From positions 46,797,633-46,861,632 of the forward strand of contig CM070567.1 in NCBI GenBank assembly GCA_036346405.1: a DNA stretch of 64,000 nucleotides, in the 5' to 3' direction. The position numbers and the translations under genes were made by a program. Below are positions 34,339 through 46,800 of the stretch, piece after piece. The number at the start of each line of letters is the position of its first letter. Within the stretch, counting starts at the first letter, position 1. The stretch comes from Phyllostachys edulis (Eukaryota; Streptophyta; Magnoliopsida; Poales; Poaceae). The notes beneath the pieces are model-generated. The model saw only the letters and a list, made by a program, of their open reading frames with translations, was not told the DNA's origin and did not search any database.

Positions 34339-35054
34339 ACTGTACTTATTCTCGGCGTCGGCGCATTGATCCTCCTGCAGCCCTTTCCACGTCGACTGTC
34401 GCTCCTCCTCCTCCTCCCCCTGCTTCGTAGCTTTTGGTATTTGATGCCAAAGGGGGAGAAGTCCTATATACTCTATATTAGATATCTATTATGGTTGTTG
34501 AATGCTTGTTGGACTTTTGTGTGTAATAGTTAGAGGATAAGCTCATTGCTCTCTTTTGTTATCTATGTAAGCTTATTGAACCTCTTCTATGAACGCTTAA
34601 TGCTTTACCGTCTATGAGCTTGGTTGAATGATTATGTACTTATATGCTTGTAATCGGTTCAAGACATTGCTATAATTTTAATTTTATCTTGATGAACTTG
34701 TTGGTTAATCTTAAGCTTATGTTACTCTCTTGAAATGCTATGTTTATAATGTTCATATATTGTTGCATTTCCTCAAGTTTCATTATGCAAAAGAAACTCT
34801 GCCAAAATTCTCTAAAAATCTCTACATGTGCTTGCAAAAATTCTCTACCTTTTATATGCACATTTTTAGGGGGAGCTTTCTTTAAACAGGATTTAACAAG
34901 GAAATAATTCTCAAAACTCATTTAAGCTTATTGCAAGAATTATTTTGTTGTTAAGTCATCAAAAGAATATACACTCATAGTATATTCAAAACAATCAATA
35001 GTATATTCAAAACAATCATTCTCTCACATATTAGGTGTATTGTCAACAATTACC
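34339..35054. other. Copia 3' untranslated internal region
   Basis: No gene. Contains AAAGGGGGAGAAG at about 34449 and AGGGGGAGC at about 34868, both resembling internal polypurine tracts. Confidence 0.5.
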
Positions 35055-35068
35055 AAAAAGGGGGAGAT
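35055..35068 (+). other. Polypurine tract
   Basis: AAAAAGGGGGAGAT immediately before the 3' LTR, the expected plus-strand primer site. Confidence 0.85.
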
Positions 35069-36583
35069 TGAAAGCATCTAGGCCCCTAAAAATTGTTTTG
35101 GTAAGTAATGATAATATGTGAATATGGGATTAACGTGTTTATTGAGTATTTACAAGGTTAAGTCCCATTGGTGCTTTTGATAACCTGGAATTGCACGCGA
35201 AAGGATTACATGAAGATCATTTGGCTCAAAGACAAGGTACAATAGTCTAGGATCATTTTATTTTACTGGTCTTAGGTGAATTGGTTGGAAGACCGGGTTA
35301 TAGGCTAGATAGCCGTACTATAAAGAGGGTTCAAGAATTGAGTACCTTGAAAGTGAATGATGCCACAATTGCTCAAATCATATTTGGTTTAATCTTGGAT
35401 TTGTTTTTGGTTTGGCCTCGATTTAAATTTGCTGAAATTCTTTAGAGGCCGGACTGACCGAAGGCACTTGTCCGGACTGACAAGGGTCCTGGACCAAAAG
35501 GAACGATCAACGTTTCCCAGAAGGTGGTTTTTCCTGGTTTTGCTGAAAAACATCTGGGCCGGACTAACCGACGGCTAAGTGCCGGATTGACCGGGGTCCC
35601 GGGTCTTGGACGCGGTCAACATTTTCCAGAGGAGGATTTTCGGTTGAAATCTTAAGGCGGACTAACCGCGGCATACTCATGGTGCGACCGCTCCGGATGT
35701 TCCAAGCGGTCAGCTTTTTCCAGTAGGTGTTTTAAGCGTTTTCCGTTTTTCTGTAGGCCGGACTAACTTTGCATACACTTGCGGTCTGACCGGGGTCACC
35801 GTAACGGCTATTTTTCCCAGTGCATTTAACGTGTTTCAGAGGAGGAACGATTTACGGCAGGCCGGATGACCACTTTTTGCTGTGATGCATGACCGCCATC
35901 TGAAAAATTGGGGATTTTCGTGCCCCCAACGGCTAGTGCAGTGGGTGGAGGCTATAAATACCTCACCCACTGCAACTAGAAGGGTTGTTGAACCTCATAA
36001 AACCCCCTTGAGCCCTTTGCATTGTTTCCAACTCATTTGAGAGTATTCAATTCCTTTTGCAAAGGTAGTTGAGGTTTTTCCAAGAGCATTTATTTGAGTT
36101 TGATCATTGTGGCATTAGAGCACTTTCAAGTGAAGATCTCTTGCTCTATTACTCTTGGAGATTGCCGCCTCCTAGACGGCTTGGAGTTTGCTTCGGTGAT
36201 CTTCTCAAAGGAGGTTGTGAGAAGACCTGGGCAATTGTGAAGGTTGGAGCTTGCCTATCCGGAGAGGAGAAGAGCTACCACTAGTGATCGAGGGAAGGCT
36301 TAATTCGTAGAGCCGGCTTGAGTTGATCAAGCTTCCTCAACGTGGACTAGTGAAGACCGGCAAGTCTTCGATACCACGGGAAAAACATCCTTGTGTCATT
36401 GTGGTTATTTCTAGTCTTTACATTTCCGCATTTATATTTCTAGCTTGTCTATTGTGTTAAATTGCTTAGCTAGAATTATATCTTGCTTAGACTGAGTTGA
36501 TAATTGGCTAAAATTGTTAAGTTGTCAAAAAGTTTAAAAACCTCCTATTCACCCCCCTCTAATCAGTTATCCTTGATCCTACG
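35069..36583 (+). repeat. Copia 3' LTR (1515 bp)
   Basis: Same start as the 5' LTR. The last base is G in place of A (CCTACG). Differences from the 5' LTR cluster at 35640-35930, in the GC-rich GGCCGGACTGACCG repeats, as small deletions. Confidence 0.95.
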
Positions 36584-36588
36584 AACCC

Positions 36589-36705
36589 CTACCAGAACAT
36601 CCCAACCAAGCGTTGGCCGCAACACCCGCCTGAGAGGGAGACGTCGCCCCTCTGTTGGTGCAGGGATAGATGCAAGTTCTTCACGCCCAAGCACTGGCTC
36701 AGCCT
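36589..36705 (+). pseudogene. Small MULE-2-linked frame, 3' part after the Copia insertion
   Basis: Continues the frame started at 24736 and is abruptly joined near 36705 to the MULE-1 right inverted repeat. This is the unit A/B junction. It carries PLCWCRDRCKF, a Cys-rich motif. Confidence 0.45.
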
Positions 36706-36884
36706 GGGCATGCGTCGCCACTTTGTTGCCATGTCATTTGTCACGCTGTCAAAATTACCTCCAAAACTGCCTCAAGGGGTACCTAGACAGTTTTGCATAG
36801 TTAAGGGGGCACAATACCCTGTTTTATACTTCAAGGGAGAGTAGATGAACCATCATACTTGTGGGGGTTAAGTAGACTTTTTCC
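36706..36884. repeat. MULE-1 right terminal inverted repeat, unit B
   Basis: Aligns with 15192-15369 and ends GTAGACTTTTTCC at 36884. Only the inverted repeat is present; the rest of MULE-1 is missing in unit B. Confidence 0.8.
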
Positions 36885-36946
36885 TTGTATATATAGTATA
36901 TACAGTGCAGAATGTCTGAACCTCTCATGGAGATCAATCGCTGTAG

Positions 36947-37072
36947 GACAAGGCAAACAAGAAAAGTAGAGCTTCAGCATCTTCTTCCAGCGTGATAACG
37001 GTTGTGGTGCGCATGTTTGGTGAAGAGGACGACGACGATAATGCAGGCGCTGGAGCAGTTAATTTACTGTGA
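36947..37072 (+). CDS. Last exon of the unrecognised host gene, unit B copy
   Basis: Same length (42 codons including TGA) and frame as at 15432, preceded by CTGTAG. It differs by a few amino acids (KKSRASASSSS, VVRMFGEE). Its upstream exons are absent from unit B. Confidence 0.45.
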   Translation, partial: DKANKKSRASASSSSVITVVVRMFGEEDDDDNAGAGAVNLL

Positions 37073-38139
37073 GATCGATCTTTAATTAAGAGTTGTGTGG
37101 ACTTATAAACATAAAAGCCTATCAGAATTGTGCTTTCCTGTAACTAAGTATCCACTGTAATTCTATAACTAAGTGTCCGTCCATGTCTGAACTCTGAATC
37201 AATCACTGCAAGAAAAAAAAAACAGAGAAGACTAAAGCTGCAACACCTTCACATAATTTCCAAACATGTACATTACAACAAAGAACACTGAGCATACATA
37301 CAGAATAACAAATCATACAATGCATACATGAACAATACAGACATGCATGTTTACTCCAACTCCAAGAACATATGTGCATACAAACAAATAATTTAGTCGT
37401 CGTAAATTATAACATGAATCGATGTTGTATCAATCTTTCCTGAGGATCTTGACGTGCTACCAACGAGACTCCATGCAGGTGGAGGGGTGGTTCTGCACGT
37501 ACACGCCAAACTTGAAGTAGTGCGAGTCGCCGCCGCGGCCGGGGGCACGCATCTTCTCCACGCCGTCAACGAACACGGTGACGGTAGACGCGCCGACGTC
37601 GTGGACCACGTTGAGCCAGAACCACCGGTCGTAGATGCCGTCCTCGACCACTTGCTGGTCGTAGTACCGCAGCGCGCCGTCGTGAGCGTCTTGACATCGC
37701 GTCATCGTGTGCTTTCGCCGTGGCGAACACTGCATGATGGACACCCCCGTCGTGCCGGACGGCACGTAGCCGTAGCCCTCAAATTGCCACACACCGGAAG
37801 AGTAGTCGTATCCCTAGAGAGAAAATGTCCAATTATAAAATCTTACAAAAAAAATCACTATGTGTGTCTCAAATAATCTTGTGTTTATTTAGAGACAATA
37901 CATACTAGTCAACTAGCTAGTGGTACCTGTTAAATACCAGCCGCCAGTATACTTTCTCTAGACACAAATTATTGTTGCCTCTGTTCGGAAAAGGTTCTTG
38001 TCCCCGTGTAATGCATGTGGTCAATGTTTTTCTTATCTTTGACCCATAGTTTCTTTTATATATTATGTAATTTTATCATGTGAAAAATATATAACTTGAT
38101 TTACTGCAAAAAAAAAACAATTTTATAGCTTTACAAATA

Positions 38140-38378
38140 CCCCATCTGCCCACAAACATAAGTTGTTTTAACTTTTCATAGTCTCTAATGCAAAACTTTG
38201 ATTGATGTTTTTTTTATCTAATATACTAGCAAAAAATATATACTAAAAAATATTTTGCAAGATAAATCCAATTACATTATTTTTATATTGTCATATACTC
38301 ATAGATATACTACTGGTCAAAGTTTTAAATGTTAATAGCACGGATCCCATGACAACCTAAATTTAGATATAGGGGGAG
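38140..38378. mobile_element. Stowaway-like MITE, unit B
   Basis: Same element and TA flanks as at 16624. Confidence 0.55.
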
Positions 38379-38513
38379 TATATTGTAATACAGAAAAGGG
38401 TAATGCTACCTGTCCTATATGCATCGGACGTCTCACTCCACGGAACCAACTATAAGCCCATTGATAGAGCACCGTACCCTACCACCTCACGGTCTCAGAC
38501 CTAAGCACCAGCA

Positions 38514-38870
38514 ATGCCTAGCATCCACTCCAAAATCCTCCTACTCATAGTGAGCTGCCTCCTGCTGCTCGCCTCTGCATCGCCGGCATTGCCGGACCCA
38601 GCGTCACTCGAGCCTTCGCTGCTCTTCCCCTTGTCTGGCACCTCCTCGGCTCAGCCTGCCGCAGTGTCCACCATCCCGGCCTTCCCAGAGCAATCCGAGG
38701 CTGCCGTTGTATCCTCCATCTGCGAGCTCACCCCATCCCCGTCGCTCCTCCCGACCGTCCTCGCCTCTTGCAATGCCACCAGTGGTGCCCTCCCTCCGCG
38801 GCTATGGTGCGGCCCCTGTGAGGCTATGGTGGTGGAGGTAGGGCGAGCAGGTACCATGGAGGGAGCCTGA
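38514..38870 (+). CDS. Small secreted-protein gene in the intron, unit B (118 codons)
   Basis: MPSIHSKILLLIVSCLLLLA signal peptide, then SPALPDPASLEPSLLFPLSG, IPAFPEQSEAAVV, CELTPSPSLLPTVLASC and LPPRLWCGP, ending GTMEGA. The Cys arrangement resembles the start of plant GPI-anchored At1g61900-like proteins, where CCP is expected (here CGP). A GT after the Cys region (CCTGTGAGG) could be a lost splice donor, so this may be only a first exon. The promoter region upstream of CTATAAGC is deleted relative to A and C. Confidence 0.45.
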   Translation: MPSIHSKILLLIVSCLLLLASASPALPDPASLEPSLLFPLSGTSSAQPAAVSTIPAFPEQSEAAVVSSICELTPSPSLLPTVLASCNATSGALPPRLWCGPCEAMVVEVGRAGTMEGA

Positions 38871-38904
38871 GGCTAAGCTTGCCGTCAAGTCTCAGGGCCA
38901 GTGA

Positions 38905-39460
38905 GTTGGGTGTTTGTTGCAGCCATATGTTCTTTTTGTTGCAAGAGGTGATTTGAGATGTTGAGACTACCGTTTTTGAATGTTGCAATAATAAACTCTT
39001 GCAATGCTATTTTTTAAAATAATTTCTCAATGTTGCATCTGGTGTTGTTCATTGTTGCACATGTGAAATCAGAATGTTTCATAAGTTAGGCTCGAATACT
39101 GCAACACCCGATCATCCAATTTTTTTGTTGCTAACAGGTGTTTTTTGTGCTTCAATGAATTTGAGTATGTTGTTGCTTGAGATGCCTGATGTGTTGCATA
39201 TATGTTTTCAAAATGTTGCAAGTGCTCCGCCCTTAAATTGTTGTGTATGTGTTTTTAAAATGTTGCAAAGGTTATAGCATCATCGATTAATGTTTTTTCA
39301 AACTTCTGTGCTAATTTTCTAAGTATATATATATGTATGCTAACAAGATCTTTTAATTTTTAAGTGAATTTTGACAAGATTAAGGATCCCCTCTCTATTT
39401 TTCGAGATCCAAATATTTTGTTACATATGTCAATTTTTTCTTGTTGCATGTGTGTGTCGG
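38905..39460. repeat. TGTTGCA word cluster, unit B
   Basis: Same cluster as in unit A, with a few words lost by point changes (TTGTGTATG for TTGCATCCG). Confidence 0.5.
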
Positions 39461-39945
39461 ACATGCTGGGGGAAGAGTCGGGAGTGCACGATGGGAAACG
39501 AGTTGCTCCCTAAAGAAAACTAATGGTTAAATATGCATTTAAGATAATGTTGCAAACATCAAGAATTCTTGACCTTAATTAGGTGAGCTTCCCCTCTGTT
39601 AGCTCGATATATATGGCCTTTTTAAAACACAATAATTTTGTGGGAAACAGATTAAATACACAGTTCATCCTAGAAATAAAATTAGTTTTTGTTTTCAGCT
39701 CAGTAATCCAACAGCTATCTGAGAGTAGGCACGCAACAAAGACCCTTTAGTTAATTGAAAACCAAAATTTAGAAAAATAAGAAGCTAGTATATATGTGGC
39801 TGCTAGCAGATATAGTCCAGCTGGACATTTGAACAACCTCTAAAGTCCAGTCAAACAATCCATCAGTTGGAATACCATGCCAAGTAGTTGGTGCATGGAA
39901 ACCGGAAAATAATGGAATTTGTTCTATCCATGAAAATTAATCAGC

Positions 39946-39947
<2 letters not shown>

Positions 39948-40016
<69 letters not shown>
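39948..40016. repeat. (TA)n microsatellite in the unit B intron
   Basis: About 34 TA repeats. At the same site units A and C have only a short TA run, so this expanded after triplication. Confidence 0.95.
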
Positions 40017-40018
<2 letters not shown>

Positions 40019-40489
40019 AGACTAATATATATAATAACTCTACAAATATGACGATTATTACATTTGTTACTTAATTCTGTCATCTGATCTCTGTCCTTGG
40101 GCTGGTGTTGCTCTGGCGGCATGGGGCTTGTCGGAGGACAGCACCTGTTACTGACAGTGCCGTCGAACTGTCTGCTTCGCCGCTCGGCACGTCGTCTGCG
40201 CATTGCAACCTGAGTTCGGTCGCCGAGGCTCACCGCCCTGAACCGCTCCGTCGGGTCGTCGGCCTTGGTGCCCTGCCGTCGCCTCAACGGCGCATGACGA
40301 CGGCGGGGACGCCAACAAGGCAACCAGACACACAACAACCCAAGAGAAAGTGTGAGTAGCCATGTGTGTGTAGCTTCTGCTTTGCTTCTCTCCTCCCCCC
40401 CCTCTCTATGTATGTATGTTTGTATAGGCTTGTGATGAGCGGCAACTAAGGCTTCCCTGTCGTCTATATAGAGTTTTTGGGGATCTTAC

Positions 40490-41454
40490 TATATTCAGAG
40501 AAATTGACAGCTTACATACTCTGGATGTTTACACACCAAGGATTGATTAGTTTTTGTTGTTTATTTGGAGTAGCTAGTCAAGCACGTCGGTAAAAAATGA
40601 CTAGCTAGATAAGCCAGCCTTTGCTTTGTTTTAACCCCGGCTAAATGGGGTTTTTTCCTATAGTGTTGGTTTTAACTGTACATGTCTTCATCATCGTTCC
40701 TTGCCGAAGCTTGTTGTAGGCTTGCCTGGTGCTTATTTTTTAGGGCCATCTTTACAAAATTCGACCGTATTCTCAGCCTAAAACAGTCAAATTTTAGTTC
40801 ATTTACAACTTTATTATACATGAATTGCAGTAAATTATTTATGTAATTTTTGTTCTTGGTCACTGTAATTATTTTTGAAAGTCTTAATAACTCATATTTC
40901 CATCACATGATTCAAAATCTAATATGAACTTTGAAAGATTGAGCAAAAATAAAGACAAAAAATGAAATTATACACCAACAAAATACGGCAATGTGGTGAA
41001 CCCGTTATGTTCCGAAGAAAAAATCGTAATAAATTCGAACCCAATTCATCAGATGGGAAGAAGTGCAAATCCGAAAGTATATCAGACGGATGAAAATTCG
41101 ACTATTTTGACAAAAGAAAACAGTCGAATGTTATTTAGCAAAACCGTTATTTTTGTGCCTTGAAACCACCTACAGGACTAAGCTCTCAAATACTAATAAA
41201 ACAATGTGTAACATCTCCCAGTGTCATTTTTACACACCCACACAGAGAGAGAGATAGCATAATAAACGAGAACATATATAGTGCTACTACCCTTACAATG
41301 CTAACTGTGCTGCCTCTCTTCAAAAAGTAATGTAACAGTCATGAAAATTGATAACGTTGACACAGATCAATCTATCATGCTACAAAATTTCAAATCTAAA
41401 TTATGTCTACAAATTGATAAACAAAAAAGACAAAGTTTGCGAAAAGGAAATCTG

Positions 41455-41458
<4 letters not shown>
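40490..41458. other. Upstream region of the unit B citrate-binding-protein-like gene
   Basis: No gene seen. Aligns with 19410-20407. The Helitron target site of unit C is intact here at 40563/40564. Confidence 0.6.

Positions 41459-41528
<70 letters not shown>
41459..41528. repeat. (TA)n microsatellite, unit B
   Basis: About 35 TA repeats, equivalent to 20408-20478. Confidence 0.95.
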
Positions 41529-41529
<1 letters not shown>

Positions 41530-42381
41530 CTGTTCACTGGAATTCATCTTTTGGGATATACGTTGTAGTTTCAATTTAATCTTTGTAGGATGCTAGACAA
41601 TACCTTACCCTGCCTAACCAAAATTTTCAGAATTTTTTATGATAATTTATATCATTTTTTGAAGAGAGGTAGCACGGGTAGCACCGTAAAGATGTAACAT
41701 CGTAATAAATGGTCAGTGTACAGTTGTCGGCCGCACGGTAATGAAATAGGGATGTGAACATGAGAGCGTATCTAGTCTAGTTCACATGGATCGATGGCGA
41801 GTTTAGAAGATTCGTGCACGGTGATCGACCGAGTGCAGCATGAACGTACAAGACAACTTACTTTTTTGTTTAATTTCTTGAGCACGGGCTGCAGCTTAAT
41901 CCGGGTGCTGACGCCGAGGGGTGAAACAAGTTAGTTGCTTGCCTGCATGGCTGCATCACTGCATTGGCATCAGGTGGAGCCTGCAGCCAGCCAGCACCTG
42001 TGTCTGTATGTGCTGCTATGCATATATCTGCTAGCTGTGGACTTTCGCATGCACTACGTACCGCACATTTGTGCCAATTGGCCGGCTCTCTCTCTCTCTC
42101 CGTGGCCCTTTGCAATTGATCGACCCCATTGGAATCAATCTAATAATGTTCATGGATATATGTAAAGTCCATGGATGGAGCATGTTATCTGAAATGCAAG
42201 CTCAGATAGGCTGTCACCTGCACAACAGCATTTTGGATGGATGGCAATTCATTCCTATTCGCCAAAAGAAAAAAAAAAGAAGAGGAATCATTCCACAGAA
42301 AAGTCGAGTCGAGTTGACGACATGGGAACGTGGCAGGCAAACTGCCTCAGGCTCGCTCAAGCTGCCGTTCACGGTTCACAT
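41529..42381. other. Intergenic DNA, unit B
   Basis: Aligns with unit A 20479-21323. No conserved reading frame. Confidence 0.55.
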
Positions 42382-43160
42382 GAGAATTTTTTTTAAAATA
42401 ATATTATTTAAAAAATATTTACAAAATGCGTAGCCGTCCTCAAAAAATTACAAAAATGACTCCCAACTGGTCACAGATACTATCGCGAGTTGAAATGGCG
42501 ATGGACCCTCTTAGGCCCTGTCGCCGGGCCAGTTAGCTGTCGTCAATTGAACTGACGATAGGTACTTAAAACCATAAACTGATTGATCTGTTTGTGATTT
42601 TTATAGATTTTCAACGGTACGAAATCTGTTAGACTCACAATAACATTTTGTGATCGTCATATGTTGTTCTAGTGCGGTGAATTTCTGAAGAATTTTATGT
42701 GAACTTTTGAAGAATTTGCAAAAACGATTGAGGTATCAATGATTCGTAAGTAGGAAGGTAAGTGATATTGCGATGCGCCTGGGAATTCATACACGATGGA
42801 GAACTTTGGAGAAATGACCTCTTGCATAACATTGGTCATGTACATGACTGCATATTATGTAAGGAAATAAATGTGAATTTGTCATTACTATCAAAACTAC
42901 GACAAATCACACTGATATTACATAACATTCAGCAAAACGTCATACCATTTAATTTGTTTCAAATTAAAATGATAATTCAGAACATTGACAATAACATATT
43001 ACTACTGTCGGTGCTTTCTCGTGGTCGCGACCTCAACGTCCCCCATGTGGATTGCCTCGAGTCGGGCGACCGGATGAGGTCCCTGTGGTGACATCCGGAG
43101 TGCCGATGTCTCCTTTGTCCTGAAGATTTCTCGTGGGGCATTTCTTGAAGGTGTGCCTAG
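42382..43160 (-). mobile_element. MULE-2 edge fragment with the transposase C-terminus, unit B
   Basis: Matches 21324 to about 22105, including the zinc-knuckle end (FKKCPTRNLQDKGDIG on the minus strand). It stops abruptly at 43160. Confidence 0.75.
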
Positions 43161-43278
43161 ACCGTAAAGATGTAACATCGTAATAAATGGTCAGTGTACA
43201 GTCGTCGGCCGCACGGTAATGGAATAGGGACGTGAACATGAGAGCGTATCTAGTCTAGTTCACATGGATCGATGGCGA
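43161..43278. repeat. 118-bp filler segment at the unit B/C junction
   Basis: A second copy of unit B positions 41683-41800, in the same orientation, placed between the truncated MULE-2 (left) and the MULE-1 interior (right). Two bases are shared at each join (AC on the left, GA on the right). Confidence 0.8.
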
Positions 43279-43881
43279 AGTTGTAGTCACATTCTTTCAA
43301 TTAGAACATGATTATAATGTTATAAGTTTAGCTTCAACCTTGTGATAGTATTTTGAATTGCCAGGTGTGTGTATGATTAACCTAGGGTAGTGCTCATTAC
43401 CTCTATACTGCGTCGGTATACCTTTCATATCTTTGCTCTACCCTGATGCACGCTCATCACTATGAACACCATCATCACTTTCCTCCCATCCCCTCTCCAC
43501 CAAGTCACCATTACCACTGGCCACCGAAGCTCAATCTCTGAAATTTGTAAGCCATCCGGATGTTCGTTCACGTCACTTTGTGTTCCACCCTATTCTCACC
43601 CAAACCCCCAAAATTAATTCGATCAAGTTGCTCACAAGAGCTAGAAATCAAGTTTCTTCTCCCTTGCCTCCGTTCGGGTTTCACCGTCGTCGTTCATCAT
43701 CTTACAGAGAGCCTCCGTCCAATTAGCATATACCAGAGCTTCCCCTCGTTGTGTTGTACGTTTTGACATGGGTAGCTATTCCTCTCAACCTCAGAAGCAC
43801 TACCTCCACCATGGCCAAACTACCACCGCCGTCGCCACCCGTTATTGGCACCTCCTCGCTGCCCCACTCCCCAAACCATCA
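43279..43881. other. MULE-1 right interior, unit C, part 1
   Basis: Aligns with 9799-10298 and 14851-14954. It has the empty site for solo-LTR 2 at 43774-43790. Confidence 0.75.
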
Positions 43882-46800
43882 TGTGAGCACCCGGATTTAT
43901 TAAGCTCATAATACTTAGTCATCCAATTGACCCTAGTATTATCAACCAAATAAACCAGTCTCGAGAGATGTATACTCCCGAATGCGGTATACATACCTCA
44001 CAACAAAAGAATGTATCAATTCCATACAACACATAGTACATAAGCAACAAACCGAAGTTAATATAAATACAAGATAGATATTACAAAAGAGAGGCCGACC
44101 GGCCAAATAACTTCTAAGACTACAAAGATACACAGTGAAGCAAAAGTGCCATAAAGATGGCCCAAAATAAGAAACCAACCGTGTGCCTTTAGCCCACAAG
44201 GCAATCGACAGAACCGCCAAGCTAGTCGCTCTCCCAACCACCGCCGACTCACAAAAGTAAAGCCCTTTGGGCTCTACCTCCTCTGCAACAAAGTTGTTAA
44301 GCAAAGCAAATGAGTACAATAACTTGTTTATTGTACTGCAAAAAACTGACGTGTAAGATAATGAGAACTATAATTTAGCTATATGCAAGCTTTATTTAAG
44401 TGGATGAGGCTTTGGACTCATTTTAGCACAAAGCAAGTTTTCATTTGCAATAATATAGTAGATTGAAGGCAATTTGACAAAGCATTTTTAATTGTTGAAA
44501 TAACAACGAGATAATAACATGATAACAACAACAAGAGCATCCTGGAAGTGACTAACCCATTAGCCACCACAACAATAGTATGAACATCCATTCATACCAA
44601 CCCATCAAGTTTTAATTAAATGGTTGAGACTAGTCTTGAACGACCTTACCAAGCATGTCCATAACCTAGGACGAGGCTATTCGAATAGTTTTAACCCTGC
44701 AGGGGTGTACCAATGTACCCACACGTCAGACCGCCTTTCCTTTAAGCACACTACCTTTGGTATGCCGGCACGACTAAGTCATACGAGATATTTTCAATGG
44801 ACGATGCTAATTACGAGCCGCATCCCACGGGGACAAGGACACATTAGACAGCCTAACCGGTCTGCTAATGCTCCCTCCCACGCCACACACACACATTTTC
44901 TTTTTAAACACCCACCGACCAGCTCATAATTAACACCTCCCAAAGTACTTAGTCAAGAGGTCCCATATCCCCTCGTGTGGTTAGCATAAAAGCGCTTGGC
45001 TTAGTGACCCAAGTACTCGGTCCTTAGGGACCCGGGCATACCACCACATTCCAAAAACCGCACCATCCATCCAATATGCCCAAGTCTAAATCAATCTTTT
45101 ATTTTCAGTTTTTGATTTTATAAATTAATCAAAGCACAAGTCTGGACATATAGGAGTAATAATCAGTTTTGAGTGATCAAGACCATCGACTAAGTCGATG
45201 ATCGCCCATTACTACCGTTACTAAGCATGTCTAAGCGGTAAAAACATAACTACTAAGTGATAAGAGCTCATCCAACGAGCTCAAACCACATAAATAACCT
45301 AGGCTCATTGGTAGTAGAGGATAAACAACTCCTCAGATTATGCAACTATAGGATTGCTAGCGACATTTAACACAAAGTAGCATGCATACATAGAAGTAAA
45401 ACTATATATTAACCATTAAAGTAATGGGACGTTAGAGGGGATATGATCAAACTGCTTGCCTTGCTGTTGCTGGTCAATTTGTTGCGGAGGGTCACTCTCG
45501 GGATCACCACAAATGTCGAAACCTAACGGAAAAGCGATAAAGAACCGATAAGAACGACGAAAAACAACAAAGACAGCACAACAAACGAACTCCAAATACT
45601 CTGAAATTTCTACAGAAGCAAGACAATGATTTATCATGAATTTAGCAACAAGAACCAATTGATTTGGATTCTTAATGCAAAAGATATGATGAAATCAATT
45701 CTGCTCAGCCTAAAAATACCAAACTGCAGTATTCACTAATTTAATTATGAGGCAACATTTTCTAGAACAGTGGTGATACTGAAATTTTTACTGTAAAACC
45801 AGCACCTTATGAGATGAATAACACAATTGAGTTCATCTCATTTGGAGCTATATTGCACTTTCTATAATTTTTCAAAAACAAGAACTTGAACAAAATTATA
45901 ATGCACAAGTCCTCATTTCTATAACAGCAACATGCTCCAAACTAATTTTCACAGTGAGTTCATTACTAGAGGAAACCAACAAGGTTGGTCTCACTCAAAA
46001 ATAATCTAAAGAGCATTAGTTATGTATTTTACAAGTTAAGCATTAATTTGAGTGTACATTTAAAGCTAATCTTAAAATCTAATGGTAAACTGTGCTCTGG
46101 GGCTGAACTCGACTTACAATCATTTTTAGATTAAAGTCAAGTCCAAGACAGAGCTAACACAATTTGAATCACTCTATTTGGATTTAAGTTGAAAAAGTTA
46201 TGAAATTTTAAAGTTTATACCTTATTACATTTATAATTAAGACTTCAATGGAATTTCTTAAAAAAAAACACACAGTAGGAGGGCGTGAGCCACAGATCTC
46301 AGATCGGCGGCTCAAGACCTCCCAGAGAACTAACACACACGCAGCGCCGTGAGGTCTAGAGGTCTGGACCTCCTAGCAACCACATGCATGCTTGAGGTGA
46401 GGAGGTCGTGGCCGTAGATGGAGAATCAGCGGACCTAGCGATGAGGGAGGTCCGGGACGGACCAGATCTAAGGGGAGGTCCTCAGCGGTGAGATGACCTC
46501 GAGGAGGTCCTCGCGAGATCTAAATGTCACAGACCTCCGGGGAGGTGCAGGCGGCCACGATCAGCGCAAGGGAGGTCTTGGGCGCTCCAGATCTCCTCGG
46601 AGGAAGTCATGGGCGTCCCAGATCTCGTGACCACGTGCTTGCACGCACACACGTCTTTCGGACAAGAGTTTAATCTGCGGGACACCGGGAGGTCCGCGCG
46701 CAAGATGTCATCTTGCAACAAAGGCGGTTTAAGGACATCAAGACACAACCAATGATTGCGAGATTGAGCAATTGATGACCGCATTAAACACGGCGGATCT

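Larger units (their letters stand above)
24858..36583 (+). mobile_element. Copia retrotransposon, SIRE-like, near complete but inactive
   Basis: Two LTRs (24858-26378 and 35069-36583) start TGAAAGCATCTAGGCCCC. A perfect 5-bp duplication AACCC flanks the element (24853-24857 and 36584-36588). Inside, in order, are the primer site, gag with zinc knuckles, protease, integrase, reverse transcriptase, RNase H, an extra 3' reading frame with coiled-coil character, and a polypurine tract. Integrase before reverse transcriptase defines Copia. The extra 3' frame and long LTRs point to the SIRE/Maximus lineage. Several nonsense codons and two frameshifts make it non-autonomous. It inserted into the small MULE-2-linked frame. 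Confidence 0.95.
37430..40363 (-). pseudogene. Citrate-binding-protein-like gene, unit B (multiple lesions)
   Basis: Exon 2 (37813-37430) has the best preserved middle (GYGYVPSGTTGVSIMQ), but a TAG at 37457-37459 replaces the Lys codon after MESRW, 10 codons before the normal end. Its central stretch also differs from the family pattern. Exon 1 (about 40363-40077) keeps the start and signal peptide, then loses frame through several small deletions. The donor, ACG|GTAATT in A and C, reads ACAGAATT here, so GT is gone. The gene cannot make the normal product. Confidence 0.8.
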
